Assembly: GCA_905220665.1 (NCBI GenBank)
Contig: CAJNAR010000031.1
Location: forward strand, 62,001 to 126,000
Length of the DNA: 64,000 nucleotides
From: Albugo candida
Lineage: Eukaryota > Oomycota > Peronosporomycetes > Albuginales > Albuginaceae
Reading direction: 5' to 3'
In this document: in pieces, positions 11,709 to 21,613 of the stretch
How the letters are laid out: the number at the start of each line of letters is the position of its first letter
How positions within the stretch are numbered: position 1 is the stretch's first letter
Notes under the pieces: generated by a model
Told to the model about the DNA's origin: nothing
Database searches by the model: none
The model's input: the letters and a program-made list of their open reading frames with translations, nothing else
Program-made: the position numbers and the translations under genes

Positions 11709-12516
11709 TCAGCGAGACTCAATCGCGCGTGTCGTGTTCAAGGGTTCCGACTTGAGCTGAATAAAGAGTTGACGCATTCGAGCACACTGATCTTCCGCTC
11801 CACGCTTTCTTTCCGGTTTCAAGGGAGAATTTTGTGAGCCATTTTTAACCTTTTTCCCACCAGTCTTACTCGCTTCCTTCAACGTTTCCGAGCGGTTGCG
11901 TGGGTCCAATTCGATCAGACTCACAACGCGTTCCCACGGATTGGGACTATCCAAGTCTGCAGCCAACTTTTCCAAAGCTGCTTCCTCATGTGCTCGATTC
12001 GCTGCTTGCCGTGCATTCCTCCTCGCCACCCCATCCCTCTGAAACTTTTCATAAGCGTTCTGTGCGGCTTCTTTCCATTCTCGATCCAGTCGCTCCTGCT
12101 CCTTGCCCTTTGCTGCAATTTTTTCTTCCCATTCTCGCTGGAATTTTCTGCAAATAAACTCAGAAACTCAGATGATCAACACTCCTTTTCTTACGTCAAG
12201 TCATCTTCCTGTTCGGGACTTATGTCGCTCAATGTATTGAATGAAGTATCTTCTTTGAGACTCTCAGGCTCTTTCTCCACTTGTGATTCGCTCTCTTGTC
12301 CAAAAGAAGGCGCGTCAAAGCGCTCCGACGAGTCTTCTCCCAAATTGGTTGGGTCATCGAACCCGTCTAAAGGATATTGCGCTCTGTAGAAAGACACCAA
12401 CGTCAAATATGCTTCCAATATCTCCTTCACCGTACGTACGCTTCCGATGGCACCATCGAGTGCTCATAGCTCTCGAAATCTGCATCTTGATCCTCGGCGA
12501 AAGGATCCATTTCCAT
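11709..12516 (-). CDS. Clathrin light chain
   Basis: Three exons, complement(join(11709..12147,12195..12383,12440..12516)), give 234 residues. The N-terminus is acidic (MDPFAEDQDADFESYEH) and followed by a second acidic stretch. A long charged coiled coil starts at KFQREWEEKIAAKGKEQERL and continues through EAAQNAYEKFQRDGVARRNA. The motif NPWERVVSLIEL is the light chain C-terminal W-E-R-V signature. The light chain binds the clathrin heavy chain hub and regulates coat assembly. Two in-frame ATGs (12516 and 12510) are possible; the upstream one was used. It reads the same way as TBP, whose stop is 54 bp upstream of its start. Confidence 0.9.
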
Positions 12517-12570
12517 CGGTGCGTTTGCGTCGTTTCAAGTGATACTGATTTAAATATAAAATATGTGCGA

Positions 12571-13665
12571 CTACTCTATTTCATCATTATCTGCATCATT
12601 TTGAGTGGATTTTTCTACCAACGACCAAAGGGAAGGCGTCGTTTTACGATACTGAAGTAACACTGGATACATTGTCTCAATGGCTTGATCCAAATGACTA
12701 GCGTCCTGATGGAAGAGAAGGCGTGAGAGCTTTTGTTGATGCAAACAAGTCGAAAAGGTACCCTTGCGCCACAAAATACAATTTTGCCCGATACAAAAAT
12801 GAGCATTGTTAATTTGGGCTCTGCGAGCCGATAGATGAGTCCTGGGAACAGCTCGGGCTCATACTACCTTAAACAGCGAGTTGAGTGGGTTATAATGAAA
12901 GAAGCAAATGACATACGCTGCAAAATCGGGCATGATCATTCAATATGCCTTCCAATCGGATGGAAAAATGAACATCTGAAGTTCCCATCACATTTCGCAC
13001 CCGAAAATCTTCAAATCGAGCTGGAAAATTGAGTTTCTAGAGAAAGAGAAAGCTAGCATACAAAAATGAAGTGTGATAGTCGATGGTCTGACCTGAATGA
13101 CTCGAGTGAATTTTCGCCCAGCAAGTCGACAATATTCCTCGCTTCTTGCACCTGTCACGATGATCTGAAGGCACGTAAGAGTCAGATGGATCATTCATAC
13201 GTCATTGTATGTTTCATGAACCTTTCCAGAGCTGAAAATCAGTGCAGTCGTCTTGGGGTCACGGAGACGCATCACAACAGCGCCGAATCGCTACAGAAGG
13301 ACAAATAATGATGTGAAGACAGCACGAAATCGTATGATTCAGACCTTGGGGTTGTATTCGGCATTACGAGCGTGCAATGCAATGGTCTTTAGCTCCAACC
13401 GCGTTTTGAGGTCGATGGAGCCGACCACGTTCCTAAAGCGATAGTAAGTGAAGCACGCTCTAGAATAAGGTATTCCGTACATGACTTTGATTTGAACATT
13501 GTATTTCGAGGCGAATATGTGTGTCAGTTTCGCTGCCTCCTGTGTCGTTTCACTAGTCAAAGCTTCATTGCTACTGGTCGTATTAGAGCAATCTGTCACT
13601 CCATTCACGTCTTGCGTATCGGACGCGTCATTGCTATTGCTTTCCTCACTGCTTGTGGTCACCAT
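12571..13665 (-). CDS. TBP: TATA-box-binding protein
   Basis: Seven exons, complement(join(12571..12705,12762..12863,12917..13036,13093..13164,13222..13290,13345..13432,13481..13665)), give 256 residues. All six introns are GT-AG and 48-57 nt. The two direct repeats of the TBP saddle are clear: [20 protein letters not shown] with [19 protein letters not shown], and [18 protein letters not shown] with [19 protein letters not shown]. The C-terminal [13 protein letters not shown] is typical. The N-terminus is short and Ser/Thr/Asn-rich, followed by a 20-residue C-terminal extension. Family consensus at the second repeat (GSCDVGFPIRLEGL) is altered to [14 protein letters not shown], a mild divergence. 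Confidence 0.93.
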
Positions 13666-13988
13666 AATGAATGTTAATGTTCGGATTGGTCAAAAGGAGC
13701 TGTAAAATATGCTATTATACCCAATGATATTTGCCGAGCGAGGCTGGTTACGCCGCGCTTCTTATTAATTGTATAGCAATCGCGTTACAGAGAAAGGAAA
13801 TCCATATTTTGCACTCAATGATAAAAGGCAGGACATACGTTCCCATGAGCTTACTACGCTGTATGCATCAGTGTAGCACTACGACAATAACTCATTCTAT
13901 CTATTTATTACTAATCTACTCCCATACCGACATCTATTCTGCCAATCATAGTTTAGCTTTTCGGTCAGGAGACCCCAAAAAGCAAGAA

Positions 13989-15842
13989 ATGTCGCTAATA
14001 TCTAGCACATTTTGCGCCATTGTGTTCGTCGCTGCGCTTTTTCCATCCGCAAATTTGGAAATCATCGAAGAACATGTCGAGCCGAGCGGTACATCGTCAC
14101 CGAAATCACTAATATCGCTTTATTTCCCAGTTCGCATCGACTCTCATCCCGTCGTGCTACCTTTGAAACCACACATAAGCGCCTCTGAGCAACTGCAAAC
14201 GTTTTGTGACTTACATAATGTTCATTCAAAAGATTGCGCAATGCAATTAAGAGATTCCTTTTCTCAATATGTCGATCTCACGCGTTGGTGTCGCCCCAAT
14301 CGCTTCACTTCCGTCCCGTTTCCCGCTGTTTTGCAGCTCCAAAATAACGCGTTGCTGCAGTATGAGTGGAAATCAAATGATTGGAACGCAGCCACAATCG
14401 AATTATGTAAATATATGGAAAGTGAGCAAAATGAGAAAAAAGAATTTGTGAGCGATTGCGTCTCCGTTTTCGAAAAGGTTTTCTTATCGACCGCAGAAAC
14501 CGTACGTCAGCTTGAAATTTGCCAACAAAAGCGGAGGAATGATATAATGGATGAATCGATCCATTTTGCGCCGATTAATATCGATTTGGTACCGGAAGAA
14601 GCCATTGAGGAGGAAGCAGACTCTGAAATCAATGAAGAAGATATACTGGATGAAAGCATTCAGTTCGTACCGATAAGGTACCCGGAGGAATCAAAAGCAT
14701 TCCCAGTGAAAGCCATTGAGGGAGCCAATAAAATTGATGACAAAGCCTCTAAAGAGTCAACAGCTGAGATTGGCAGCGACATCCACTTTGTTCCTATACT
14801 TTATCCCGAAGAAGCCTACGATAGTCGAACTATTGAAGAAGAAATACCGACAGTGTTTGATGCAGGTACTTTCACATGAAAGGAGTACGTTTGTAGAAAC
14901 TAATGCTTCTTGACAGAGCATTTGGACGAGTCGATTGTCTTCCAGCCGATCGTGTTCCCGCGTGATTCTTCCTTGGATTCAACCATTGACTTCATTCCAA
15001 TACCGAGTCATCAATTTTACGATCATGAAAGTAATGTTTCATACCCGACAAAGTCGCGCTTACTCAACTGGAGGATAGCACAAAGGATTAGATCGATGCT
15101 GAGTTTCTTATCCGTGCTAGCAGTTGCGTGTGTGATCTCGTATTTCATTTGGGGGCACGTAAAAACATCACGCGATCTCTCGAAGAAGGCTTTGGCATCA
15201 ATACAAGCGGGGTCTTTGGCTAAAGCATGGAACTGGATAAAAATCGCTGTATCCCGAAATGAAGCTAAGACGCAGATAGGAAAGACGCCAAACGTTCCTA
15301 ACATTGAGGAACCAGTTTCAACGCACCTCCGCCAAGATCTCTTCCCGATTCTTCAGCGCTGTGCATCGACCGGTATCATTGAGCAGAGTCACATGCATGG
15401 AATGCCACAACGTCCTTTGCAATTCTCAGTGGCTGCATACACGCTATCGTTGGGAAGGGATAATCCTCGCCTTCCGTCCAGGCGAGCCCTCCAATCACGA
15501 TGGATCTCTCAGCTTTCGACAGCTCCTGTTGATATCTCGGCTCTTGACACAGCCATCCGAACGTTACCTCTGCAAAAATCATACTCACTTTTGCGGTTGC
15601 AACGCATATGGAAATCGAAGCGAATATCAGCAGGCGGTCATCGACAACGATCCCATTCGTTTTCCGTAATGGAACAACAGAGTAAGGCCTCCAGTAAAGT
15701 AGATAAGAGTGACACGACCGGCCGTACGGAGCATTCTTCCATCATTCAACGACAGAATTGGAGTCGTCGTCAGTCTTGTTTATCACAGCTGGCCGGACAA
15801 GATCGGAGTTTGGATGGAAACAGGCTCTCTTCTGCCGCGTAG
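13989..15842 (+). CDS. Secreted or membrane protein with five D-E-S-I-x-F-x-P-I repeats
   Basis: Two exons, join(13989..14865,14917..15842), are separated by a 51-nt GT-AG intron. The start at 13989 gives a signal peptide (MSLISSTFCAIVFVAALFPS); the frame is open further upstream but that adds no convincing sequence. A cysteine-containing domain of about 170 residues is followed by five copies of a short motif: MDESIHFAPI, LDESIQFVPI, GSDIHFVPI, LDESIVFQPI and LDSTIDFIPI, several followed by YPEE. A membrane span (MLSFLSVLAVACVISYFIWG) follows, then a basic, Ser/Arg-rich tail. From about 15350 on another plus frame also looks coding-like, so the last 160 residues or a further intron are uncertain. 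No family was recognised. Confidence 0.68.
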
Positions 15843-15962
15843 AGTGAACTACTGGTAATACGTGTGAGGTGATCAGAATTTAATGCTAATATTTTCCGCT
15901 TGACGGATTTTCTTCTTCAAACTTCATTTCTGTAGTCTGGAAATATTCGTGTCTATCGAAAT

Positions 15963-16274
15963 TTACGGAGAAGATACAGAAGCGAGTTTCAAGTAGTTCA
16001 TAAGAGTTCTCTTCATCAGACTATTGCGATCGTAATTTTTCCACTTGAAATTACGAATCCTTTTAGCATCTAAGCGTACCCCTTGGGGCTCGTCACGCCA
16101 GAGCAGATACCGAAGATAATGCGAACGCTTTTCCGAGACGCATGCGGAAGATTGAGTAAAGGCAGATCTGCGTGAGCTCAATTCAGGCACATGACTATCC
16201 GTATGCACATACTGGCTAATAGTGTTGCTGAAAAAGATTTCTATCCACATATAAGGCATCAAGACGGCTTTCAT
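15963..16274 (-). CDS. Possible short protein starting inside an inverted duplication
   Basis: The ORF gives 103 residues from ATG 16274. The N-terminus MKAVLMPYMWIEIFF is moderately hydrophobic but a weak signal peptide. The rest is basic and aromatic (HYLRYLLWRDEPQG, then RNFKWKNYDRNSLMKRTLMN). No RxLR, CHxC or LxLFLAK motif of the usual spacing is present. The start codon and about 200 bp upstream are duplicated in inverted orientation at 16790-17020, where the matching reading frame stops after seven codons. It may be an effector-like gene or a degenerating copy. Confidence 0.4.
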   Translation of the reverse strand: MKAVLMPYMWIEIFFSNTISQYVHTDSHVPELSSRRSAFTQSSACVSEKRSHYLRYLLWRDEPQGVRLDAKRIRNFKWKNYDRNSLMKRTLMNYLKLASVSSP

Positions 16275-16480
16275 TAGTACGTCGAGCTACTCTCAGGACT
16301 GGATCGCGACTTGTCAAATCATTTCGCATTCATATGGATGAATTCTTCCGCCTCCGACCATCCTACACCCTATTTATTGCGCGTGTTTGCTACTTTTGAC
16401 GTAACGTTACTGGTTTCGATCATGGTCACTATAAATCTGATTTTTATGCTCAGAGAGATACTATAGTCGATATGAAGTTG
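16260..16480 (+). repeat. Left arm of imperfect inverted duplication
   Basis: The arm reads CATTAGTACGTCGAGCTACT at 16272 and continues with GGATCGCGACTTGTCAAATC. The reverse complement of 17006-16790 repeats it with scattered mismatches and small indels. Similarity continues inward through TTTTGACGTAACGTTACTGG and GGTCACTATAAATCTG to about 16470. Outward it runs through the ATG of the left ORF and about seven codons. Confidence 0.85.
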
Positions 16481-16789
16481 TAGACCCCATTCTAGCGTTG
16501 TACTATTCTAGTAAGACCTCCTCCGTATTAGTCACGAACGTTATTCGAGATGGAAAAGTTGAATACGTGTTCCGCAATACATTCAGTTAAAGGTGTATCT
16601 CTTATTCAAAGAAGATGAAATGACTTCTTTGAAGGCCAGGGCTACCATAAAGGTGTGTTTTATACAGTACTTGGTGCATATAAAAGGCCACGTGGTCCCT
16701 TACTTGAAGTTGAGGAGCGATCTTCCAGAACGGCATACTGTTCGAAAGCTCCATATCCTAAAGTAGAACAAGGCCAGAACGGGTTTCAC

Positions 16790-17020
16790 ATCACTATAGC
16801 GATTATAACAGTCTCTTTGACACTAGGGAACAGATGTGTAGTGACCATCATCGAACCAGTAACGTTATGTCAAAAGTCGCTGATACGCGCACTAAATATG
16901 GTGTAGATCACGGAAATGGTCGGAGGCGTAAGAGTTCATCCATATGAAATGCGAAATGATTTGACAAGTCGCGATCCAGTCCTGATAGTAGCTTGACGTA
17001 CTAATGGATGTCGTCTTGAT
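16790..17020 (-). repeat. Right arm of imperfect inverted duplication
   Basis: On the minus strand this reads CATTAGTACGTCAAGCTACT, then GGATCGCGACTTGTCAAATC, matching the left arm. The ATG homologous to that of the left ORF is at 17004 on the plus strand, but the frame there ends at a TAG after seven codons. The pair is therefore a head-to-head duplication with one arm's ORF dead. The spacer between arms is about 310 bp with no ORF of note. Confidence 0.85.
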
Positions 17021-17334
17021 CTCTTAGATATGTCTACTTCCCGTTTTCTCGAGCAGAAGAGACTTTCACTCCATGTTTTTCGTGGTAAAGCGTTATCGAC
17101 GCAAAATGACTCGGTATAGCGTAAGCGCCGATCGAGATGATTGCAGACTTCTTGCGTCCGGACACCTTGGCGTGGTCTTGTCTATGACAAGCGACCGGAG
17201 TAATGTAGAGATGAATCTGAATCACGCTGACAGCTTCATAAAATAAACGGAAGAGAACACCGCAAGGAAAAAGAGTCTAATTGACCGTGAATATCTTTCC
17301 TGTATGTTTTGTCGGCAATGAAAGTGGGACGTAT

Positions 17335-18180
17335 TCAGTATTCAAAATAAAAATGACAAATCAAATCTTGTGAGCAACATCGACTTCTTGTTAATTTCGC
17401 CAAGGCGGGCAAGTTCAATCGAGCCATTTGTCGACGAAAAATTGGAGTATTCCAGGCTTTGTACGACGACACGCCATCCTTCGCACAAGTAATCACTCCA
17501 GCAAAGGCTTCTCCACCGACGTAGTTTAGATGAAGAAGGTTTGAAAAATTTGCTTGGCAGAAAGTGAGTGTGCAAGCAAAGCTGAATTGCTGGAATCGTC
17601 GACGCACCCCTGGAAAGCTTATATGCTTTCCCAATCTCTCCATCACCTGCAATGATGCGTCCAAATCGAAAAGCGAGGGAGACGAAGCGAAGTGAATGGA
17701 GGCAGCTGCAAGAATCTTGAGTGACCAAGGCTAGATGATGTTTGCAAGCACTTTATGGATGTCAAGCGTTTTGTGGAGAGAAATGGCTTGCTGTGTGGTT
17801 AACTTTATGTGCACGCTATTTTTCAAAAGATGCGCATACAGCTGCAGGCTAATTGACAATTTTCCCCAGCCCAGTAGAAACAGCACATGTGGGCAGTTCC
17901 CGCTATTGATCACAATCTGCGATGATCACCGGATGAAATTCAATCATCGGAAAGCTCAATTGTATAATAGTTGCGATAAGAAAAGGGTGCGATTTATACA
18001 TATGCAATGGAATGTGAACATTACGCGATGTACTTTGTTCACAGTATTGGCACAAAATTAAAGACACTGGAAAAGATTTGAGCCTCGGACGCATCGATTG
18101 ATTTTGTATCCGCTCGCTCAACACACTCGACCATTCGTGATACCATCCTCAAATACACCCAGTAAGACGTGCTCAGGCTC
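17335..18180 (-). CDS. Possible multi-exon gene or remnant, unrecognised
   Basis: Protein-like segments lie in a row on the minus strand. They are a stretch with MVSRMVECVERADTKSIDAS near 18160-18070, a stretch with GNCPHVLFLLGWGKLSISLQ near 17910-17830, and a longer frame to the stop at 17335 with LDASLQVMERLGKHISFPGV and LNYVGGEAFAGVITCAKDG. The second and third share one frame broken by a TAG at 17731. A GT-AG intron from about 17812 to 17731 would remove that stop. The link from the first segment is unclear. The gene may be real with undetermined exons, or a pseudogene. It follows the Sec12-like gene by about 60 bp on the same strand. Confidence 0.33.
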
Positions 18181-18237
18181 AGACATGAAGAAGTGAAAAA
18201 ATGAAAATGAGATTTTTTTCAGAATTTTCATTGGTTT

Positions 18238-20184
18238 TTAGTTTGTTCGACAGACAGTAGCCATGGAATGAAGGAACAAGAAAAACATCGCAATGGTGGC
18301 CAGAATGATTGATAATTTGTAGTCTACAGACAGCAAAGATGCCCAACGTTTAGTATCGAAGCTGACAGCAACTAAAATTGTTGTGCAATGTACTCACCAA
18401 ACGTACCTAAAAGCTCATCAAATGCTTCGTTACCCGTTTTCCACTGTAAAGAGATTTCGCTCGAGGTGGCAATGTATAACGCGAGCAATGAGCTCATGAG
18501 TGCACTCAAGCCATTCCAGAAGAAACCTGAGGTGACCACAGACTTGGCAGTCAGCGTCCAAGACACAATGACACTGAAAAAGAATGCCGCCAAAGTAATC
18601 GCTGCATCCGTCGATTCTAATTTGATTGCGAGCAGATCCTATACAGAAATGTCAAATACAAGTACACAGCGATATCAGGTGAAATACCTCGAGCCCTTGT
18701 AAAGGGCCATTGACGAGATATGACTTCTCAGCATGCAACAGCAGCAGCATAAAGAACATCAGTGATGCATTAAGAGATAGCCCAAGCACGAGTCTCAGCG
18801 ATCCAGCGACACATGAGCTTGAAAAGTTGGTAAGTTTGCGCCAAAATGAATTGATTTCTCCACCATTAAGGCTGATGTCATGACAAAGCAGTCTTTTATC
18901 AGCACCACCGCTGATGAGATGGCAACGTTTTGCGTTTTTTCCCATACTTGGAGCAAACTCGAGTCCCGTGACCGCGAAAGAATGTTCATCTTTGCAATGT
19001 CGCGCGTATGTGGTTAGATTGTCCGTCAAAAACACTTTGATCTCGCCTGTAACCGCGGCAGTAGATACGAATTTATCATCAGGACTCACACACATGCTTG
19101 CAACAGGTCGATCGCTTGCAACGGCCACAGCCTTGATAGTCCAATTCCAATACTCTGGATGTGTCTGGCACAATGTTTCGGGTATCCATTTGACTAAAAT
19201 GGCTGTTCCTCTAGCTTGAGTCAATATAGTGTATAATGCTCTTCCATCACTGGAAAATCTCGCACATCGAAACTGGTGACTTTTTGATCCAATTATTCGG
19301 GGTAATTTAAGCATATCGCAGGCAATGTCCAATGCATCATCTTTCGAGAATTTACATATTGGTATGAGCTCTGTAAGGCGCCACAAATGACACGATTGGT
19401 CTTCCGAGGAGGATACAACCAAATTTCGATGAGATTGCTCAACGTGTATGTCCCGAATACGTTTCTTATGTCCACGATACTCTCTCGTCAGGGTCACCAT
19501 CCACGCCTCTTGTATGACTTTATCGCCCAATTTAGGTTGCTCCACTTGCTTGTCATTTTTGGCACTATCGTCGTGTGCCAGAGATGTGGACGTTCCTGTA
19601 GCTACATCGATTGCGGAAGGTTGTCCGCTCAACTTCCAGACTCGAACCACTCCATCCTCTCCTCCAGTCAACAGCGTCGCATTGCCGACAAATCGAGCAC
19701 AAACCTGTTCATTGTGACACCTTAGTACGTGATTTGCACATTATTTTAGGCATACTTGAGTAGGTTGATCGGCTGCAAAATCGGTTTTAAAGCGAATCAA
19801 TAACTTCATTTTCTTCTCCTGAATGTCAAATTCGTACATCCAGCACTCCATATCGACCGAAATGGCCATTAGAGAGCCCTATTCAAAAATCAGGTCATAT
19901 CACATCACCTACAAAAAAGCGGAATGGTACATTGTGTGAGAACGATACACCGGACGCCAATCTGTTTCCAAAATCCGTAGTCGTTTCAATGCGAAATTCA
20001 CTGTCATCGTCTGCCAATTGATAGATATCCTACACAGCTTCCTTAGTAATTCCACAATCTCAGCGTTTGAAATAAAACATGCCACTTTGTTGTGGATTCC
20101 GGAGCTCATAGACCCTCCTCCTCCACACACAGCGAGGTATCCATTACAGTACGAAAGGCCTAAAATCGGGTAGCTAACGATCAT
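18238..20184 (-). CDS. Sec12/PREB-like WD40 protein with multi-span C-terminus
   Basis: Six exons, complement(join(18238..18323,18398..18638,18688..19704,19756..19878,19949..20029,20086..20184)), give about 548 residues. Sec12/PREB is the ER guanine-nucleotide exchange factor for Sar1 that starts COPII coat assembly. The N-terminus MIVSYPILGLSY with VCGGGGSMSSGIHNK matches the Sec12 first blade and its G-G-G-G loop. WD repeats follow (LTGGEDGVVRVWKLSG, LVVSSSEDQSCHLWRL). A first membrane span is near LRLVLGLSLNASLMFFMLLL. Instead of ending there, two well-formed introns (18687-18639, 18397-18324) add about 110 residues with three more hydrophobic spans. An alternative donor at 18406 would drop three residues. 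The extra spans are unlike the single-span Sec12 of yeast and animals. Confidence 0.85.
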
Positions 20185-20337
20185 CACAAAATGCGCTTTT
20201 GTCGATGCTTTTGCACGTTGGATAGCGTTCGAAAGTTTTTCTTGACGTTACCGACATTCAATATTGACAAACCCGACGTCAGAAATCGCAAATCGATTGA
20301 TTTGCACCACTCAAACGGTCGCAGAATAGCTGCAGTA

Positions 20338-21448
20338 ATGCATCGCAATCTCCGACGAGCGTGGAGAACTGCCGCAATTTGCACGCCATATGGATCCTAC
20401 TATCCATCCTCTATTGCATGCAGTCCATCTCGGCGCGCAGGAAGATCTCAATTCACAAACTTGTCTCCTCAAAGCCGACAGCTTTCCAGCCGATCCGATA
20501 AGGATATCAATACTTCTGACGTAAAGCCAAAATGTTTAAATGAGAATGAGGACGAAGCGTTGAAAGCGGAAGAGTGGGCAAAGCAATTTGAAAGAGAAGT
20601 GTCGAAATGGAAAATGAATGAGCGCGACGCAGAAAACGATATGTACGCAATGGATTCGGAGCGAATGTATTCTGTAAGGCGACAATCAGGTTCAAGTAGA
20701 CTTCCTCTATAACTTTATATGACCAGGAAATCCCAGAAATGAACCACAGAGTCAATATCGACGCAATAAGCGATGATTACGGGATGGATCCAATGCCTTA
20801 TCTCCACAAAGCATCGACGTACGAAGTGCAGTAATGTCGGCATGATGATCTGACTCGATCTTTGTGTAGAGCGATGCCGGAAGCGCTGAATTGGAATGAC
20901 GAGGAAGCCAGGAATTCCGTTGAGAAGGAGCCGGTCGAGAAGCCTGCCAAGTATCTTCGAAGAGCGAATCATAAAGATATCGTGGAACTCGCTCTGGTTG
21001 ACAAATTTTCTGCTTCATTTGCATGCAAAAGAGAGTAATGATGTGACTGTAGGACACGGAACTGCTTCGACTATTCATCACGCCTGCAGGTCGTATCCGA
21101 CCTCGTCGATTTACAGGCTTACGAGGTCCTCAACAGCGGCAAGTAGCTCGCGGGATCAAAGTCGCTCGTCATCTCGCACTTCTGCCTTACTTGTCAAGAT
21201 ATCCCGAACCATCTCCGGAGCAGTGGCGAGCAATTTTTGATGAAGAAGGACGAAAGGAAGAGGCCAGGCGACTACAAAGAGAAGAAGATGGCATCGAAGA
21301 CGAAGATGATTCCGACGACGACTTCGATCCCGACTTTGAAGAAGACGACGATGACGATGATGACCAAGACTACTCTGATTACGCTGATGATGATGATGTT
21401 GACACTGGTCGCAGAAGCTCTGACGGAAACGATCGGGACGAGTTTTAA
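20338..21448 (+). CDS. Mitochondrial small ribosomal subunit protein bS18m
   Basis: Four exons, join(20338..20673,20727..20818,20870..20996,21053..21448), give about 316 residues. The bS18 core is in exon 4: [20 protein letters not shown] followed by [20 protein letters not shown] and LALLPY, closely matching bacterial S18. The N-terminus from ATG 20338 is Arg/Ser-rich without acidic residues ([15 protein letters not shown]), a typical mitochondrial presequence. The exon 3 donor is uncertain: 20996 or 20981 both keep frame. After the core comes a long acidic tail of mostly Asp (about 21300-21448), unusual for an RNA-binding ribosomal protein. An in-frame ATG at 20191 was rejected because it lies 7 bp from the divergent Sec12 start. 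Confidence 0.82.
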
Positions 21449-21613
21449 ATTAATCGGCTTCATCGACAGAAGTAGCCGCTGCGTCAGACACTGTTGGCAT
21501 TAACAACGATAGAAATAGAAAGCTTGTAATGAAACGATACCATTGCGATGGATACAAGAGGCAGTCAATTATTTGGAAATGAACGACTAATCTCAACAAA
21601 AGTAGCTCCTTTC

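Noticed and set aside
12988..13036. TBP acceptor at TTTCCAG (about 13023)
   Set aside because: It breaks the frame; the upstream CTCTAG acceptor restores [13 protein letters not shown] as expected for TBP.
15304..15669. 121-codon plus-strand ORF in a second frame over the repeat-motif gene
   Set aside because: It is protein-like, but the main frame stays open through the same stretch and continues from the membrane span. It was kept only as an uncertainty.
15963..16274. RxLR-type effector motif in the ORF (LRYLLWRDE)
   Set aside because: The order and spacing do not fit R-x-L-R followed by an acidic dEER, and the signal peptide is weak.
16260..17020. MITE or DNA transposon with terminal inverted repeats
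   Set aside because: No target-site duplication could be seen, and the arms extend into start codons of outward-facing ORFs, which fits a gene-start duplication better. A genome-wide copy count could reverse this.
20191..20337. Earlier ATG for the bS18m gene
   Set aside because: It would start 7 bp from the divergent Sec12 start codon, and the ATG at 20338 gives a better mitochondrial presequence.
21272..21463. Minus-strand hydrophobic ORF rich in Ile and Val that looks like a membrane span
   Set aside because: It is the antisense of the Asp-rich tail of bS18m; GAC and GAT read backwards as GTC and ATC.
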